From: Urophycis tenuis
Lineage: Eukaryota > Chordata > Actinopteri > Gadiformes > Phycidae
DNA length: 64,000 bases
Direction: 5' to 3'
NCBI GenBank assembly: GCA_036785325.1
Contig: JAXIVH010000285.1
Span: 62,001 to 126,000, forward strand
This document shows positions 1 to 11,429 of this stretch, piece after piece. The translations under genes were made by a program, and so were the position numbers. The notes under the pieces are model-generated. The model was not told the DNA's origin and made no database searches. It was given only the letters and a program-made list of their open reading frames with translations. Numbering within the stretch: the stretch's first letter is position 1; each line of letters starts with the position of its first letter.

Positions 1-403
1 GTATTAGAAAAGGATATATGTTGTTTTCTGTTATTTGGTCATGCTTACCATCAGCTGCCCATTCCTTCACATCTGAGGTCCACTGTGACACTGTCTCATC
101 TGAGCATTGTAGCTGTGTTTGGACGTCAGCTAGCCTTGCAGTCTCATCAATGAGTCTCTGACAGGTCTGATGAAGTGTTACACAATAGTCTGAATTAAAA
201 CTTTGTATGACTGACAACAGGCCAAGTGTACACAAAACTATTAAAGGGAGACACGTGAGACTTACCTTCACATATCTTGTGGAAAGGGCCTGGTGTAGAG
301 AGCCATTTTTTTGGTGGTTCCACCCCATTGCATGCAGTGTAAGCATGTCCACCCGTGCTGTTGAAAGCAAATAATAAGATTATGATATATGCAAAGGTAT
401 ATA

Positions 404-2061
404 CAGTATCTCACAAAAGTGAGTACACCCCTCTCATTTCTGCAATGTTTTAATTATATCTTGTCATGGGACAACACTGAAGAAATGACACTTTGATACA
501 ATGTTAAGTAGTCACTGTAGAGCTTGGATAGCAAAGTAAATTTATTGTTACTTCAAAGTAACTCAAAATACAACAATGAATGTGTAAAATGCTGGCAACA
601 AAAGTGAGTACACCCCCAACTGAAAATGTCCAAATTGGACCCAAATGTCAATATTTTGTGTGGCCACCATTATTTTCCATTACCGCCGTAACCCTTTTAG
701 GCATGGAGTTCACCAGAGCTTCACAGGTCGCCGCTGAAATCCTCTTCCACTCTTCCATGATGACATCACGGAGCTGGTGGATGTTGGAGACCTTGCGCTC
801 CTCCACCTTCCGTTTGAGGATGCCCCACAGATGTTCAATAGGGTTTAGGTCTGGGGACATGCTTGGCCAGTCCATCACCTTCACCCTCAGCTTCTTTAGG
901 AAGGCAGCGGTCGTCTTGGAGGTGTGTTTGGGGTCGTTATCGTGTTGGAATACTGCTCCGCGGCCCAGTTTACAGAGGGAGGGGATCATGCTCTGCTTCA
1001 GTATTCCACAGTACATGTTGGCATTCATTGTTCCCTCAATGAACTGTAGCTCCCCAGTGCCAGCAGCACTCATAGAGCCCCAGACCATGACGCTCCCACC
1101 ACCATGCTTGACTGTAGGCAAGACACACTTGTCTTTGTACTCTTCACCTGGTTGCCGCCACACACGCTTGACACCATCTGAACCAAATATGTTTATTTTG
1201 GTTTCATCAGACTACAGGACATGCTTCCAGTAACCCATATCCTTAGTCTGCTTGTCTTCAGCAAACCTTTTGCGAGCTTCCTTGTGCATCTTTTTTAGAA
1301 GAGGCTTTTTCCTGGGACGACAGCCATGCAGACCAATTGAATGCAGTGTGCGGCGTATGGTCTGAGCACTGACAGACTGACCCCCCACCCCTTCAACCTC
1401 TACAGCAATGCTGGCAGCACTCATACGCTTTCCAAAGCCAACCTCTGAATATGACGCTGAGCGCGCGCACTCAACTTCTTTGGGCGACCATGGCGAGGCC
1501 TGTTTTGAATGGAACTTGTCCTCTTAAACCGCTGTATGGTCTTAGCCACCGTGCTACAGCTCAGTTTCAGGGTGTTGGCAATCTTCTTATAGCCTAGGCC
1601 AAGCATGTCCCCAGACCTAAACCCTATTGAACATCTGTGGGGCATCCTCAAACGGAAGGTGGAGGAGCGCAAGGTCTCCAACATCCACCAGCTCCGTGAT
1701 GTCATCATGGAAGAGTGGAAGAGGATTTCAGCGGCGACCTGTGAAGCTCTGGTGAACTCCATGCCTAAAAGGGTTACGGCGGTGCTGGAAAATAATGGTG
1801 GCCACACAAAATATTGACATTTGGGTCCAATTTGGACATTTTCAGTTGGGGGTGTACTCACTTTTGTTGCCAGCATTTTACACATTCATTGTTGTATTTT
1901 GAGTTACTTTGAAGTAACAATAAATTTACTTTGCTATCCAAGCTCTACAGTGACTACTTAACATTGTATCAAAGTGTCATTTCTTCAGTGTTGTCCCATG
2001 ACAAGATATAATTAAAACATTGCAGAAATGAGAGGGGTGTACTCACTTTTGTGAGACACTG
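404..2061 (-). mobile_element. Tc1/mariner (DD34E) element with foldback structure, inserted in a KDZ intron
   Basis: Both ends read CAGT... with TA dinucleotides at 402-403 and 2062-2063. The outer terminal sequence contains the ACAAAAGTGAGTACACCCC repeats usual in vertebrate Tc1 elements. The two ends are not ordinary 200-bp TIRs: 404-868 and 1597-2061 are near-identical inverted copies about 465 bp long. They include the last ~95 codons of the transposase as well as the terminus. The unique core 869-1596 keeps the remaining transposase on the minus strand. The whole unit lies between two coding exons of the KDZ gene, so it could be spliced out. Confidence 0.9.
648..1590 (-). pseudogene. 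Tc1 transposase remnant
   Basis: The minus strand encodes the Tc1 order: a helix-turn-helix with AKTIQRFKRTSS and the RPRHGRPKKLS linker (1590-1425), a second DNA-binding part with QTIRRTLHSIGLHGCRP (about 1370-1310), then the DDE core. The catalytic positions are visible as SDETK (about 1205), HDNDPKHTS (about 930) and SPDLNPIEHLWG (about 850), with 34 residues between the last D and the E. The gene is dead: about 30 N-terminal codons are replaced by an inverted copy of the 3' end, there is a frameshift near 1424, and the Trp before SDET is a TAG stop near 1213. It resembles intact fish Tc1 transposases of about 340 residues. Confidence 0.9.
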
Positions 2062-4827
2062 TATATACAGGTATGCAAGAATATGGGACAATCACCTGCT
2101 TTAGACATGTATTTTGTCGTCAGGGCACAACGGGAGAGGTAGCTGTTGACCTGCTCGACCTCCTCACCGGCAGTTGTCCCTGCTCCTTCCTGGTTCCTAC
2201 CACTCCATTTAGTCTGTTAGCAAAGGGTAGATGCAATAGTCTTGCAAAAAGAGAGCAATTTTATATCATTAATGTGGTTGTAAGCATAAGGAATGCACAT
2301 ATGATCCAAAAAATATTAAACATACCTCACACTTAGTAGCATGAGCACGAGCATGCATAACACTGAGGAATGGTCTCATTTTGGTCAGCTCCTGGAGAGC
2401 AGGAAGGACACTGGCAGCTTTCTCCAGGTATGGCCAGTACTTGCAGGCCACATCCATTGCAAAGAACTGTGGCTTGGCTGGCATGAGCTCCTATTGAAGG
2501 AACAGAGGGTAAGCAAATATCTCCCCTCTGAACATATTGAGAGCCTTCAGAAGGAACCCATGGCGACACACAGCAACTTCCATCCCCTCTTCATCCAGTT
2601 TGGAAGCCCTCCTTGAAGTCTCCCTTGCTGCTGTCCACTGTGAGTCCCCACATGTGCCTCTTCCCTGTGTCTATGACATAATACACATAACAAATCAAAT
2701 TAAAGCAATGGTGTTATACAATATATGCCAGTTATTCTTTCAATTTGATTTTAGAGTAGTTGGCAGGCATAGGTAGTTACAATGGGAAGGATATCAAGGT
2801 AGAAAACAGTAGATGGCTGTTTTATTAACTATTTTTGTCAAATTCTGATAAGAACTTGCATTTTTCACTGATCTCCGTACAGTGTCCACAAATTCAGACA
2901 CTGCACCGTCTTTAGCCACAAAGAGCCCCTCAAAAAAACCAGGGTCATCAGAGCTGAGGAAGACAGAAAAATAGGAAATCAATCCATGATTACAAAAAGT
3001 ACACAGATAAATCAATAAAATTACTGGAAGAAACAGCACCTTCCACTGCGGCGAAAGCGATATAGCTTCCTGCTATCTGCCAGCCATCTGCTGCAACAGC
3101 CAACATTTCTGGTGTGCAGGCTGGGCAGGTGAAAGGTTCACCACAGCAGAGCTGGTCTTCCTCAAATGAAGCATATGAAAACTCCAAGAAGCTCCGCTGC
3201 AGTGCATCGCCACTGATATGTCCAGACTGGAAGACATAGAATTAAATATTTTTTTGTGATTTTGTCTGCTTGTGTAGAAGAAATTTAGAACACAGTGAAA
3301 AACAATTCCACTTACTCTTCCTCCACACTTTGTGCGATGCTCCAGCAGCTTAGCGAAAGCCTGTCTGGAGAACCCCGGGGCTATAACCTTGAGTTCCTGA
3401 AAGGAGCTAAGGAGGTCCAGCGTATACAGTGTGGACGTGTTGACAGTCGCCGGCCAATATCCACTCCTAAGGAGGTCCTTTAAATCGGGGGTCCACTGCT
3501 GCTGACACGACTCACAGACATATAGTGGCTGATGCAAGTCATAACGCCCTTGAAGCAAAAAACAAATAAATATAATAATAATAATAATAATAATAGCAAT
3601 AATAATAATTCAATCCAAACATTCCAGGTGCATGACACCAAATGCCAAAAATTATGTCTGTTTAATGTTTCGGGTTAATAACAATACCATGCGCTATACC
3701 ATGGGTTTGACACTAGTGCAATTGTAGACACAATGCCACAGTACAGTCATGTCGACAAAGATCAAATCTACAACAGAAATATAAACGGTAAATTGTTTTT
3801 ACCATTGATGGTGATTAAAATCACTGGTTTGCCTGGAGACACATTGAAGTTTGTGGCTTGACATGAGCAGCTTTGCACCTTCACAGTTTGCAAAATGCAA
3901 GCTTGCAAAAAGAAAGAAAAACACTTGTGTACATTCTCTTTACCTGGCTGCAGACACGTGTGAACAGCAAAATTAAGGCTTTTATGACAACACACTTTGC
4001 TCATGGTTGCAGTATCCACCCTCCCCTCTCACGATGGATGTGGTTGGAGGAATGGCTTTAAAAAAACCATCAATCACAGCTTCCCTGTTGTAGAGAGGCT
4101 GTTTTTTTGTGATGCCGTACATCACAGTCCCCACAGAACCACTCCTCAGGTAGACATTCTCTGCACCTAGGGAGGAAATACAACATTATGCTAATATAAT
4201 GATTAGCATTTTCAGGTGAATAACTCATATAGTACTATACATTCAACTAAAGATAATCTGAATTAAGTTTGATACAAGGTTTGATTTTATTGCGTGGTAG
4301 CATCTAACAGACCCAGGGTCCAAGATGAACTTTTCATATTCATGCAGGTTTCCTACTGGTATCCATCTTTTCTCCCACCCCAAAAGACATTCAAGTTGAC
4401 AATATAAAGCAGGGCACTGAGTGTTAATGCTCAACAAGCCAACCCTGGCTTAATAGATTAATAATAAGTTTAATATAATATTAATGAGATCCAACCTGAT
4501 AACAGCAGGCTCATGGCAGAGGCCACACAAGGGTTGACCAACAGCTTCTTTTTCAAGAAGGCATGTTAGGTGGTATGGTCTCGCTTGTTTCCAGCGCTCT
4601 GAGGCTTTCTGCTGCCGAAGAGACCACGATGATGCAGAGCTTCTTTGAGGGTCAGCAGAGGGACATGAGGCCAAAATAGTACGGAGCCTCTCCATATTTT
4701 TTTCTATAAAGAAAATATGAACTTGAGCTATAAACAATGATTTACATGAGAACCATGAAAAGCCAGCTGATCAATATGTAAAATAAACACATAATTTTAT
4801 GAATAATAATATAATATAATAATAATA

Positions 4828-5110
4828 TAATATGGAACACCTTTCTGTGTGGAGTTTGCATGTTCTCCCCGTGCTTGCGTGGGTTCTCTCCGGGTACTCC
4901 GGCTTCCTCCCACAGACCAAAAACATGCAGGTTGGGGATTAGGTTAATTGGTGTCTCTAAATTGACCATAGGTGTGTATGTGAGTGTGAATGGTTGTTTG
5001 TCTATGTATGTTAGCCCTGTGATAGGCTGGCGACCTGTCCAGGGTGTACCCCGCCTCTCGCCCGTTGCAGCTGGGATTACGGTTACGATAATGGATGGAT
5101 GGATGGATAA
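4828..5110 (+). repeat. SINE/LINE-tail type fish repeat ending in (ATGG)n
   Basis: The stretch with GTTTGCATGTTCTCCCCGTG, a CCTCCCACAGACCAAAAACATGCAGG block and GGGTGTACCCCGCC is a very common fish interspersed repeat. It ends in a short ATGG tandem tail, as non-LTR 3' ends often do. The 5' part of the family consensus is missing. It lies in an intron of the KDZ gene. The exact family is not assigned. Confidence 0.7.
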
Positions 5111-6221
5111 TATGGAACTGACCCAAATTTCAATCTATTAATCCATGCATGGTACCATCTGTTGTGATTTTTCTGTCTCAGTGATAACTGTAATTAGACA
5201 TGCATTTTAGATTTAAACTTAAATTCATCACTGTGACTTACCAAACTCCTCTGGAGGATTTAGCTGTGCTGAGGGTTCAGTAAATGGAACCCCCACACTG
5301 GATGAGACGGAGCACTCAGCTGGGCATGTGACTGTAAAACAGTGCATAGAAGAACAAGAACAGGTTAGGTTATCACTGCATTCATATTTCTTTCAACTTA
5401 GATATTGATTAACAGTTTATAAAAACAGATATAATATGGTAAGTACTTGGTAATGTAATGTGACTGTAATGCCACTGCACAATTTTGTTCTACTTTCAAT
5501 ATGTATTTTTTATAGATGGGAATATTTTAAACTCTCAACAATAAGTTCTGATTTGATTTAGTCCACCATTTATTTCTTCATACAAATAAAAATTCATACA
5601 ATTCAAAATGAATACAAATTCAGATATAAACCTGTGGCTGAGGCACGACGTCGCCCTCCACGCTGCCCCCTGGGCTTGCCTCGTCCTGCACAGCCCCTTT
5701 TAGAGGTCTGTGGAGGGTCTCCTCCAGAGCGTGCTCGTTTCCGCTCCTCAGATGCTCTGTGTGTTGAAATGAAAAATTGGGCAAGACTGATGTTAAAGAT
5801 ACTGAAACCAAAAGAGAGGTGACAAATGAAAGGAATCCCCAACATAATGTGTTACTGAGGAATTGAATTGCTTCAATGCAAAACAGCTTTGACTGTACAT
5901 GTCTCAAGGGATGAACAGCATTCTATAAAAAGATATTCCCTAATTTTGTGTTTTAATGATGGTGATGGAGAAGGTGTTTAGATGTGGTGATTGTGAAGGC
6001 CACAGCATATTCTTCACATAATTTACAATCAAACCATTCAGTGAGCCCAAGTGCCCTGTGCACTTTGTCACACGTCTGTTCAAGTACACTATGAATGACA
6101 TATATAAAATACTTACCCGGGCTTCAGCTAAAGTGTGGTCAAAACCAATTTCAGCAGCCATGCGTTGCCCCTCTTTGTAGGCGGGACTATTGCGCTCTGG
6201 GGTACATCTGTAGGACATTGC

Positions 6222-6345
6222 AACACAGACAGATACCGACAGACAGACAGACGAGTAATACAAATATACAAACAGACAGATTCTGTATAGAAGACAGAGA
6301 CAGACAGACAGGGCTGGATAGACAAACTGGTTGAGAGATACACAG
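6222..6345. repeat. GACA-type microsatellite
   Basis: Imperfect runs of ACAG/GACA (GACAGACAGACAGAC and relatives) with GATA-like variants downstream to about 6395. Several spurious open frames come from it. Confidence 0.8.
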
Positions 6346-6619
6346 AGGTAAAGATAAAGAGATGGTTGGAAATATAGACTGAGAGATAGATAGAGATTGG
6401 CTCTTAAAAGTGCCGTTGGTTTGTGGTGTGGGTGTAAGATGAGTAGTGTGTTGTTGTGTGTTGTTGTGTGTTGGTTGGATGTAGCTGCAGAGAGAACAGA
6501 GAAAGTTAATGTAGTTAGCAAATACAAAATAAACAAATATATTTTTTCTATGACAACATTTTCAGTGGCTATAATCGGCATTTTGCATATTCTAGTCCGT
6601 TCTTTTTTCTTTCACCAGG

Positions 6620-7880
6620 GCTACTGCTGAGTGGAGAATACTGGAGAAAAAAGATGTTATCAAATATGTATCTACTCTTTTGTAATCTGATAACGTAATC
6701 CTGATTAGCCTACGTGTAATAATTTACGACACAGCCGTGCCTATATTAATAATGAAAGGTTTGAAATGTGTATCCGAATGAATGAATCGTCATTTTCCGT
6801 TGCGTCCTCAGTAATTACGGTAAAAGACTGAAAGTTCGCGGTTGTCCACTTCCTGTAACACTGTTAAACGCGCGTAATAGCGTCTGGGGGCCTTTGCAGC
6901 AGGCTGGTCAGGCTAAATTAATATTGTCATTACAGATACATTCATGCAGTCACAGTCATATTGTACTCTTTAAAAAGGTTGATGCTTTTTTCTCGATGCT
7001 TCCTTTCACCTGATGGAAATGAAGCATTGCGCTAGTTTATATTGAACATTAAGCCTAATTTCACCGGGAAAAATAAAAAACTGTCAAATTTATGTTGCTG
7101 ACAAAGTCCAAACTATCGACCAGGCTTTGAATCACTGGCCTAATGAATAAACCATGCGAGTTATGGCAAAGAACGGCATCATTAATGACATTTCAGCCAC
7201 ACATGCAGCAGAATATTATGAGCGCACATCTTACCTGTGTAGTGTTCTGATCGCAATGAATGAGCCGATCCCCGCAGGAAGCTGCTGAAACGCGCCGTCA
7301 CCTGCAGGTGGTGCTGCGCGCGACGTATAATAATAATCCACCGTACAGTAAAATATATCTTATCCTAAATATAAAAGCATTCATTTCTAACTGTGCTGGC
7401 TTTAAAAGGTACAAATAAAAAGTAAAAACTATGTTCACAGTGTGTTGGCTGACATATCTGGGCCAGTTCAGCCAATCAGAAAGCTTCAAATTCTGTTTCC
7501 TGTACCGTTTGTCGCTGGTCGATTTTTATTATACACACATTATTTTCTTTCCATTTCAATATAACTGCTACAGGGCAGTATTTCTCCAGCCACTGACGAT
7601 AACCACCCATCGGCAATATAAAACATTATAGGCTACGAAAAGCTGGCGTCGTCACCACAGCAACAGTCGCTGAGACTCATGGGAACTGTAGTGTAAATTG
7701 ACGCAACAAATCAATGAAATTACGATATTTCTCGGAAAAGAAGCATAAATATTTCTTGGTGATGGCCACTACACAACTCTGTAGTATCGTTAATGATCAG
7801 GAGTATATATTTATTTTATTTTGACCCGAAAGAACCACGAAAACTCTTATTTTCTGTCATATGTGCCGCCTGCGCATGAA
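6620..7880. other. No recognisable gene
   Basis: AT-rich sequence with no convincing coding exon. It may hold the promoter and first exon of the minus-strand KDZ gene, because the first recognised exon begins at 6210, but nothing in the sequence proves that. Confidence 0.5.
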
Positions 7881-7889
7881 AACAGTGCG

Positions 7890-8157
7890 CTTCCGGGACC
7901 TATAAAGTACAAAAAGACAAGATATCGAATTTTAAACGTCAATTAAGACATTAAAAACACATAAATGTGATAATCAGAACCACGACCGCACAGCTGTAAA
8001 ATACGTGGTGCAAGCACGAAAATTGCTTCCCATTGAAATACATCGGTTTTAGATTCGTCCTGAGCAGCACGAAAACAAGTAGTCAATCGTGGCGTGGAGC
8101 ACGAATTAGATAGTTTAATTTCGTGACAGTTTCACGAACTGCCGTGAGACTGGGTTG
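7890..8157. repeat. End of a fish interspersed element
   Basis: The segment contains several ACGAA/TTCGTG motifs in both orientations (GCACGAA, TTTCGTGACAG, TTTCACGAACTG) and ends at GTGAGACTGGGTTG. On the minus strand this terminus starts CAACCCAGTCTCACGGC, which I recall as a frequent fish repeat end. No matching inverted end was found upstream, so it looks truncated. Confidence 0.4.
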
Positions 8158-8619
8158 GCCCCTGGGGACCCAGCTTGGCTCATGATGGCTTGAACGTTCT
8201 GTTATGCTCAGAAGCAACGAGTAGCCAAATGTGCCAGGTACCCCAGAGACAAAGACCCAATAGACAAGACAGTGACTGCACTCAGGCTTTTATTGGAGTT
8301 ATGTCTGTGGAAGTAGGGACGGAGCCGTCGAAGGAGGGAAGGGGGAAGTCCAGGGAGAGGTGAGACGGTAGAGGGTCCACTGGGAGGTTAGGCGGCGGTG
8401 TGGGTAAGGAGGCTGGGAGGCGTTGATGGAGCTGGGAGACACTGGGTTTACAGAGGGAGCCACAATAGTCAACGTTCAAGCAACGGGCACCCCCTCTCAG
8501 CCTCTTCTGATACTCGGGTCTTGATGGCGATGTGGAGCAGCTGGGCTGATTGGCATTGCCAGCACCTGTGCTGGGCTGATTGGCTGTGCAGGCTGCCAGC
8601 TGAGGGAGAGCCCCAACCA

Positions 8620-8691
8620 GTATTTGATTTATGGAAATCATTCCGCGACCCACCCCTCGGCGTCCCGTGACCCCCGCTTTGGGAACCCGTG
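8620..8691. mobile_element. Possible hAT end fragment
   Basis: On the minus strand it reads GGGTTCCCAAAGCGGGGGTCA followed by further guanine-rich sequence, similar to the terminus of fish hAT elements that begin CAGGGGTTCCCAAA. No partner end was found. The next hAT (8700) begins 9 bp away. Confidence 0.35.
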
Positions 8692-9356
8692 ACCTAGAGC
8701 AGTGTTTCTCAACCTTTTATCAGTCGTGGCACCCTTAACATGAATGAAAAATCTCAAGGCACCCCAAACTTTTTTTTTTAATGTAAATTATGATAATGGA
8801 AATAAAGAAATGTTGTGGAATTAAATGTCATTCCAGCTCTGTAAAACAAGTTAATGACTCATTCATCACGTCAAAACAAACTTGATTTTTTCCCCCAAAA
8901 AAAGATGGGCTTAGTAAAGATAGACAACACAAATAATTTTTCTCTAAATTACACCACACTTATATCATTAGAATACACAGTCTTGAAGACCAACAAAATG
9001 CATAACGCATATAGCATCATAGGCTACTACAACTACACACACACACACACACACACAGGAGTGTGACTTAATCTCAGTAAGAGACTTGGGCCTGGGACTG
9101 GGAGGATGCACACAATCGCTCTATTCTCGCAGGAATGGATGACAGACACACACGTAGCTCCTGGTCCACAGCTCTAAGGCTCTCTGTACTTGTTCTTGAT
9201 GCAAGTTAAGCTCGAAAAACTCAGTTCACACAAATATGTCGTGGCAAAGGGTGGCAATATGTCAACTTCGGCGTTAGAAAACAATTTTCTCTGTGTGGCC
9301 TCCATTTACTCAACTGCATGATAAAGCTAGAAGAAAGATTACAAAATGATGCATTC

Positions 9357-10097
9357 TAGGGCTGCTCGATTATGTCAAAAATGATAATCACGATTATTTT
9401 GATTGATATTGTAATTGCGATTATTAAAGACGATTATTCATTGATTTAAAAAAAAAATCAAAAAATGTTTTTGATGGTGCGACTCAAACATAGGTCCGTT
9501 GTGGTGGCAAAATATAATATATAATTGACACTTCTCTTGCAACTTTTCCGCGACATTCGTCATAAAGGGCAGGCAGCGCAATTCTACTGAAATTGTGACG
9601 TGGTGGTAACACATACCGCTTGTCCAATGTGTTTATCAGTTTTTTGAACGCCGGGTCGCTAACGGTGCTGATAGGGCACATGTCTTTGGCAATCATGTAT
9701 GCGATTGCATCTGTTATTTCTTTATGCCTGCGGGAGCTGGCTGGATATGGGGTGGCATTGTATAGCGTCTCCTTAATTGAGGACTGTGTTGCGGTGGCAG
9801 GAGTGGTGGAGCTTTTCATTTTTTCCTTCATTGAATGGTCATGTATTACTCTGTGTGCGGACTTTTAAATGGTTAAATAGATTGATCGTATTCACTTGAG
9901 GTGCAGACACGTCGCGTGACATATCTTGCAAGTTTTCAGGCGGAGTGCGCAGGTGGAGAAATAAGGGTTCGCTCCATTTACCACACAAAACACGGCGGGT
10001 GGCAGAATGATCGTTTTATTACGATTATCTTGATTTAATGATCGAGGGACGCCAAAATCGTAATCGAAATCGAAATTCAATTAATCGCCCAGCCCTA
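9357..10097 (-). mobile_element. hAT deletion derivative nested in another hAT
   Basis: The ends are TAGGGCTG at 9357 and CAGCCCTA at 10097. The subterminal GATTA/TAATC-rich sequence is typical of fish ZBED-type hATs, and the 8-bp duplication ATGCATTC is at 9349-9356 and 10098-10105. It keeps a piece of a transposase on the minus strand (9831-9484) with the block HKEITDAIAYMIAKDMCPIS, which resembles the N-terminal part of Ac/ZBED transposases. The catalytic domain is absent. Confidence 0.92.
9484..9831 (-). pseudogene. N-terminal fragment of an hAT (ZBED-like) transposase
   Basis: The 115-codon frame includes AIAYMIAKDMCPISTV and FKKLINTLDKRYVLPPRHN. This is the region between the BED finger and the RNase H-like core in ZBED1/Ac transposases. 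It is retained inside the 741-bp internally deleted hAT. The BED finger and the DDE core are missing, so it can have no transposition activity. Confidence 0.8.
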
Positions 10098-10216
10098 ATG
10101 CATTCATTTATTTCAATTTCATTTTATTAGCCTAGTGTTAGCCACGTTTCTACGGCACCCCTGAGGATGTCAGACGGCACCCCGGTTGAGAAACACTGAC
10201 CTAGAGTATAGGCCTT

Positions 10217-10240
10217 TTGCTTCAAACGGCTCTTTTAAGA
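10217..10240 (+). promoter_or_regulatory. Histone-type mRNA 3' stem-loop
   Basis: GGCTCTTTTAAGAGCC followed by ACCCA forms a 6-bp stem with a TTTT-type loop. It matches the replication-dependent histone 3' processing signal. No histone coding sequence was found upstream, partly because the hAT at 8700-10198 occupies that place. Confidence 0.6.
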
Positions 10241-10260
10241 GCCACCCAATTACATTAAAA

Positions 10261-10578
10261 ACATAATTTCCATAGCTAAGCAGCTATACACTTGTGAGTA
10301 ATTGAGTAGGCAGAGTATGATAAACATTGTAATTAAACATTTTGAATAAATTGACTTATGCAATTACCCTTAAATTGTACATATGAAACAGAAGTCCTGG
10401 TTTAAAAGTCCTGGTTTAAAAGTCCTGGTTTAAAAGTCAATAGCAGACTTTGTCTCTGAGTCAGTGAACGTGATGCTTAGATGTACATGCAGAGACAAAC
10501 AGTATTTCCAAATGTTAAAGTCTACCTCCAGTATCATACATCAAAGCATAATTTCCATAGCTAAGCAGCTATACACTT
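10261..10578. repeat. 33-bp direct repeat pair and a 14-bp tandem
   Basis: CATAATTTCCATAGCTAAGC and the 12 bases after it occur at 10262-10293 and again at 10547-10578. Between them, 10392-10438 holds three copies of AGTCCTGGTTTAAA. The function is unknown. Confidence 0.8.
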
Positions 10579-10760
10579 TTAAACTATAACATCGAATTTA
10601 AAAATAATATGAAACACACAACCATGAATGCTGAAAATATTTTACAATCTTTATTGGAAAAAAAGAACAATCATATTACAATCTTAGTTTATTTACTGTA
10701 AGCAGTAAATACTGATAACATCAGAAGAAAACATGAACAGAACAAGCTTACTAACACCCC

Positions 10761-10881
10761 TCACAGCATTGTCAGCTGCACCCCGTTGCCCTCTGCCCAA
10801 GGGTCAATGTCACGACACTTTGCCTCGTACACCAGACGGTGCATCTCAAACTTGAGATCCTGTCTTGTTCTATGCGACAAG
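10761..10881 (-). pseudogene. C-terminal part of MADF-BESS gene 1, cut off by an hAT
   Basis: The minus strand reads in frame from the hAT border to a TGA at 10761-10763. It encodes the tail with RTRQDLKFEMHRLVYEAK, which is the second half of a BESS domain and follows directly from the exon that ends at 18859. A polyadenylation signal (TTTATT on plus) lies near 10648. Removing the hAT and one copy of the 8-bp duplication GCGACAAG restores an uninterrupted frame across the site. Confidence 0.85.
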
Positions 10882-11429
10882 TAGGGTTGCAAAGGGGCGG
10901 AAAATTTCCGGTAAATTTCCGGTAAGGTTCCGGTAAATTTCCATGGGAAGTTAAGCTGGGGAATTTTGGAAATATTCCATATTGGAAACTTTACATGGGA
11001 ATAATGGGAATTAAGGGAATTTATGGGAATTTAGGGGAACTAACTGGGAATTGATGAAATGTAATGTAATGAAATTGTATCATATCCAAGCATAAATATA
11101 AACATAAGTCATAAGAAAACCTCCATGCAAAATGATACAATTAAAAAAGTTATTTCAACAGATTTATTTTTAAGTAGAACAGAACAAGTTTTAATTATTT
11201 TATTGAACCATCATTTGTTTCATTGAAGAACATAAACATGAATGTTGAGTTAAATATTACTCATCCCCCCCAACCCCACTCATTCAAAAATGCACCCCCC
11301 CCCATCCAAAACTCCCCATAAAGTCCCGTTCAAAATGTTAAATGAAAAGAGCCCCACTCCCTCCATAAAGTCCCATTTAAACATGCAAATCTTCCTTTAA
11401 GCAATCCTCTGCATTTTTGCTTAACCCTT

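Larger units (their letters stand above)
45..6210 (-). pseudogene. KDZ (Kyakuja-Dileera-Zisupton) family transposase gene, multi-exon, frameshifted, 3' end off window
   Basis: Reading downwards, exons with splice sites are seen near 6210-6117, 5757-5640, 5332-5241, 4707-4495, 4170-4000, 3900-3795, 3552-3315, 3230-3040, 2955-2865, 2675-2513, 2494-2335, 2215-2105, 355-256 and 243-52. Diagnostic KDZ features are the CxC3-type cysteine cluster (CxxC pairs plus ECLPEEWFCGDCD), the block CGDSQWTAARE, then KLDEEGMEVAVCRHGFLLKA, then FFAMDVACKYWPYL with HARAH, and the tail GEEVEQVNSYLSR with HAMGWN. These proteins are thought to act as transposases in the nucleus. Two frameshifts are visible: an A7 run (T7 on plus near 4100), where six As restore the frame, and an 8-bp shift near 3080 inside the conserved DGNRKxYRF motif. 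The first exon and the element ends were not found. Family assignment is from remembered motif order; exon borders are approximate. Confidence 0.8.
8700..10198. mobile_element. Non-autonomous hAT element with 8-bp target duplication
   Basis: Inverted termini are CAGTGTTTCTCAACC at 8700 and GGTTGAGAAACACTG ending at 10198. They are flanked by the direct duplication ACCTAGAG at 8692-8699 and 10199-10206, which is the 8-bp duplication expected of hAT. The interior has no transposase of its own. It contains a CA microsatellite (9034-9057) and a second hAT at 9357-10097. Confidence 0.92.

Noticed and set aside
6095..6343. Plus and minus frames with TDRQT or SVCLS repeats
   Set aside because: They are translations of the GACA microsatellite.
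8282..8653. 123-codon minus-strand frame rich in Pro and Ser
   Set aside because: No domain, no splice context, and it overlaps repeat-like sequence; probably chance.
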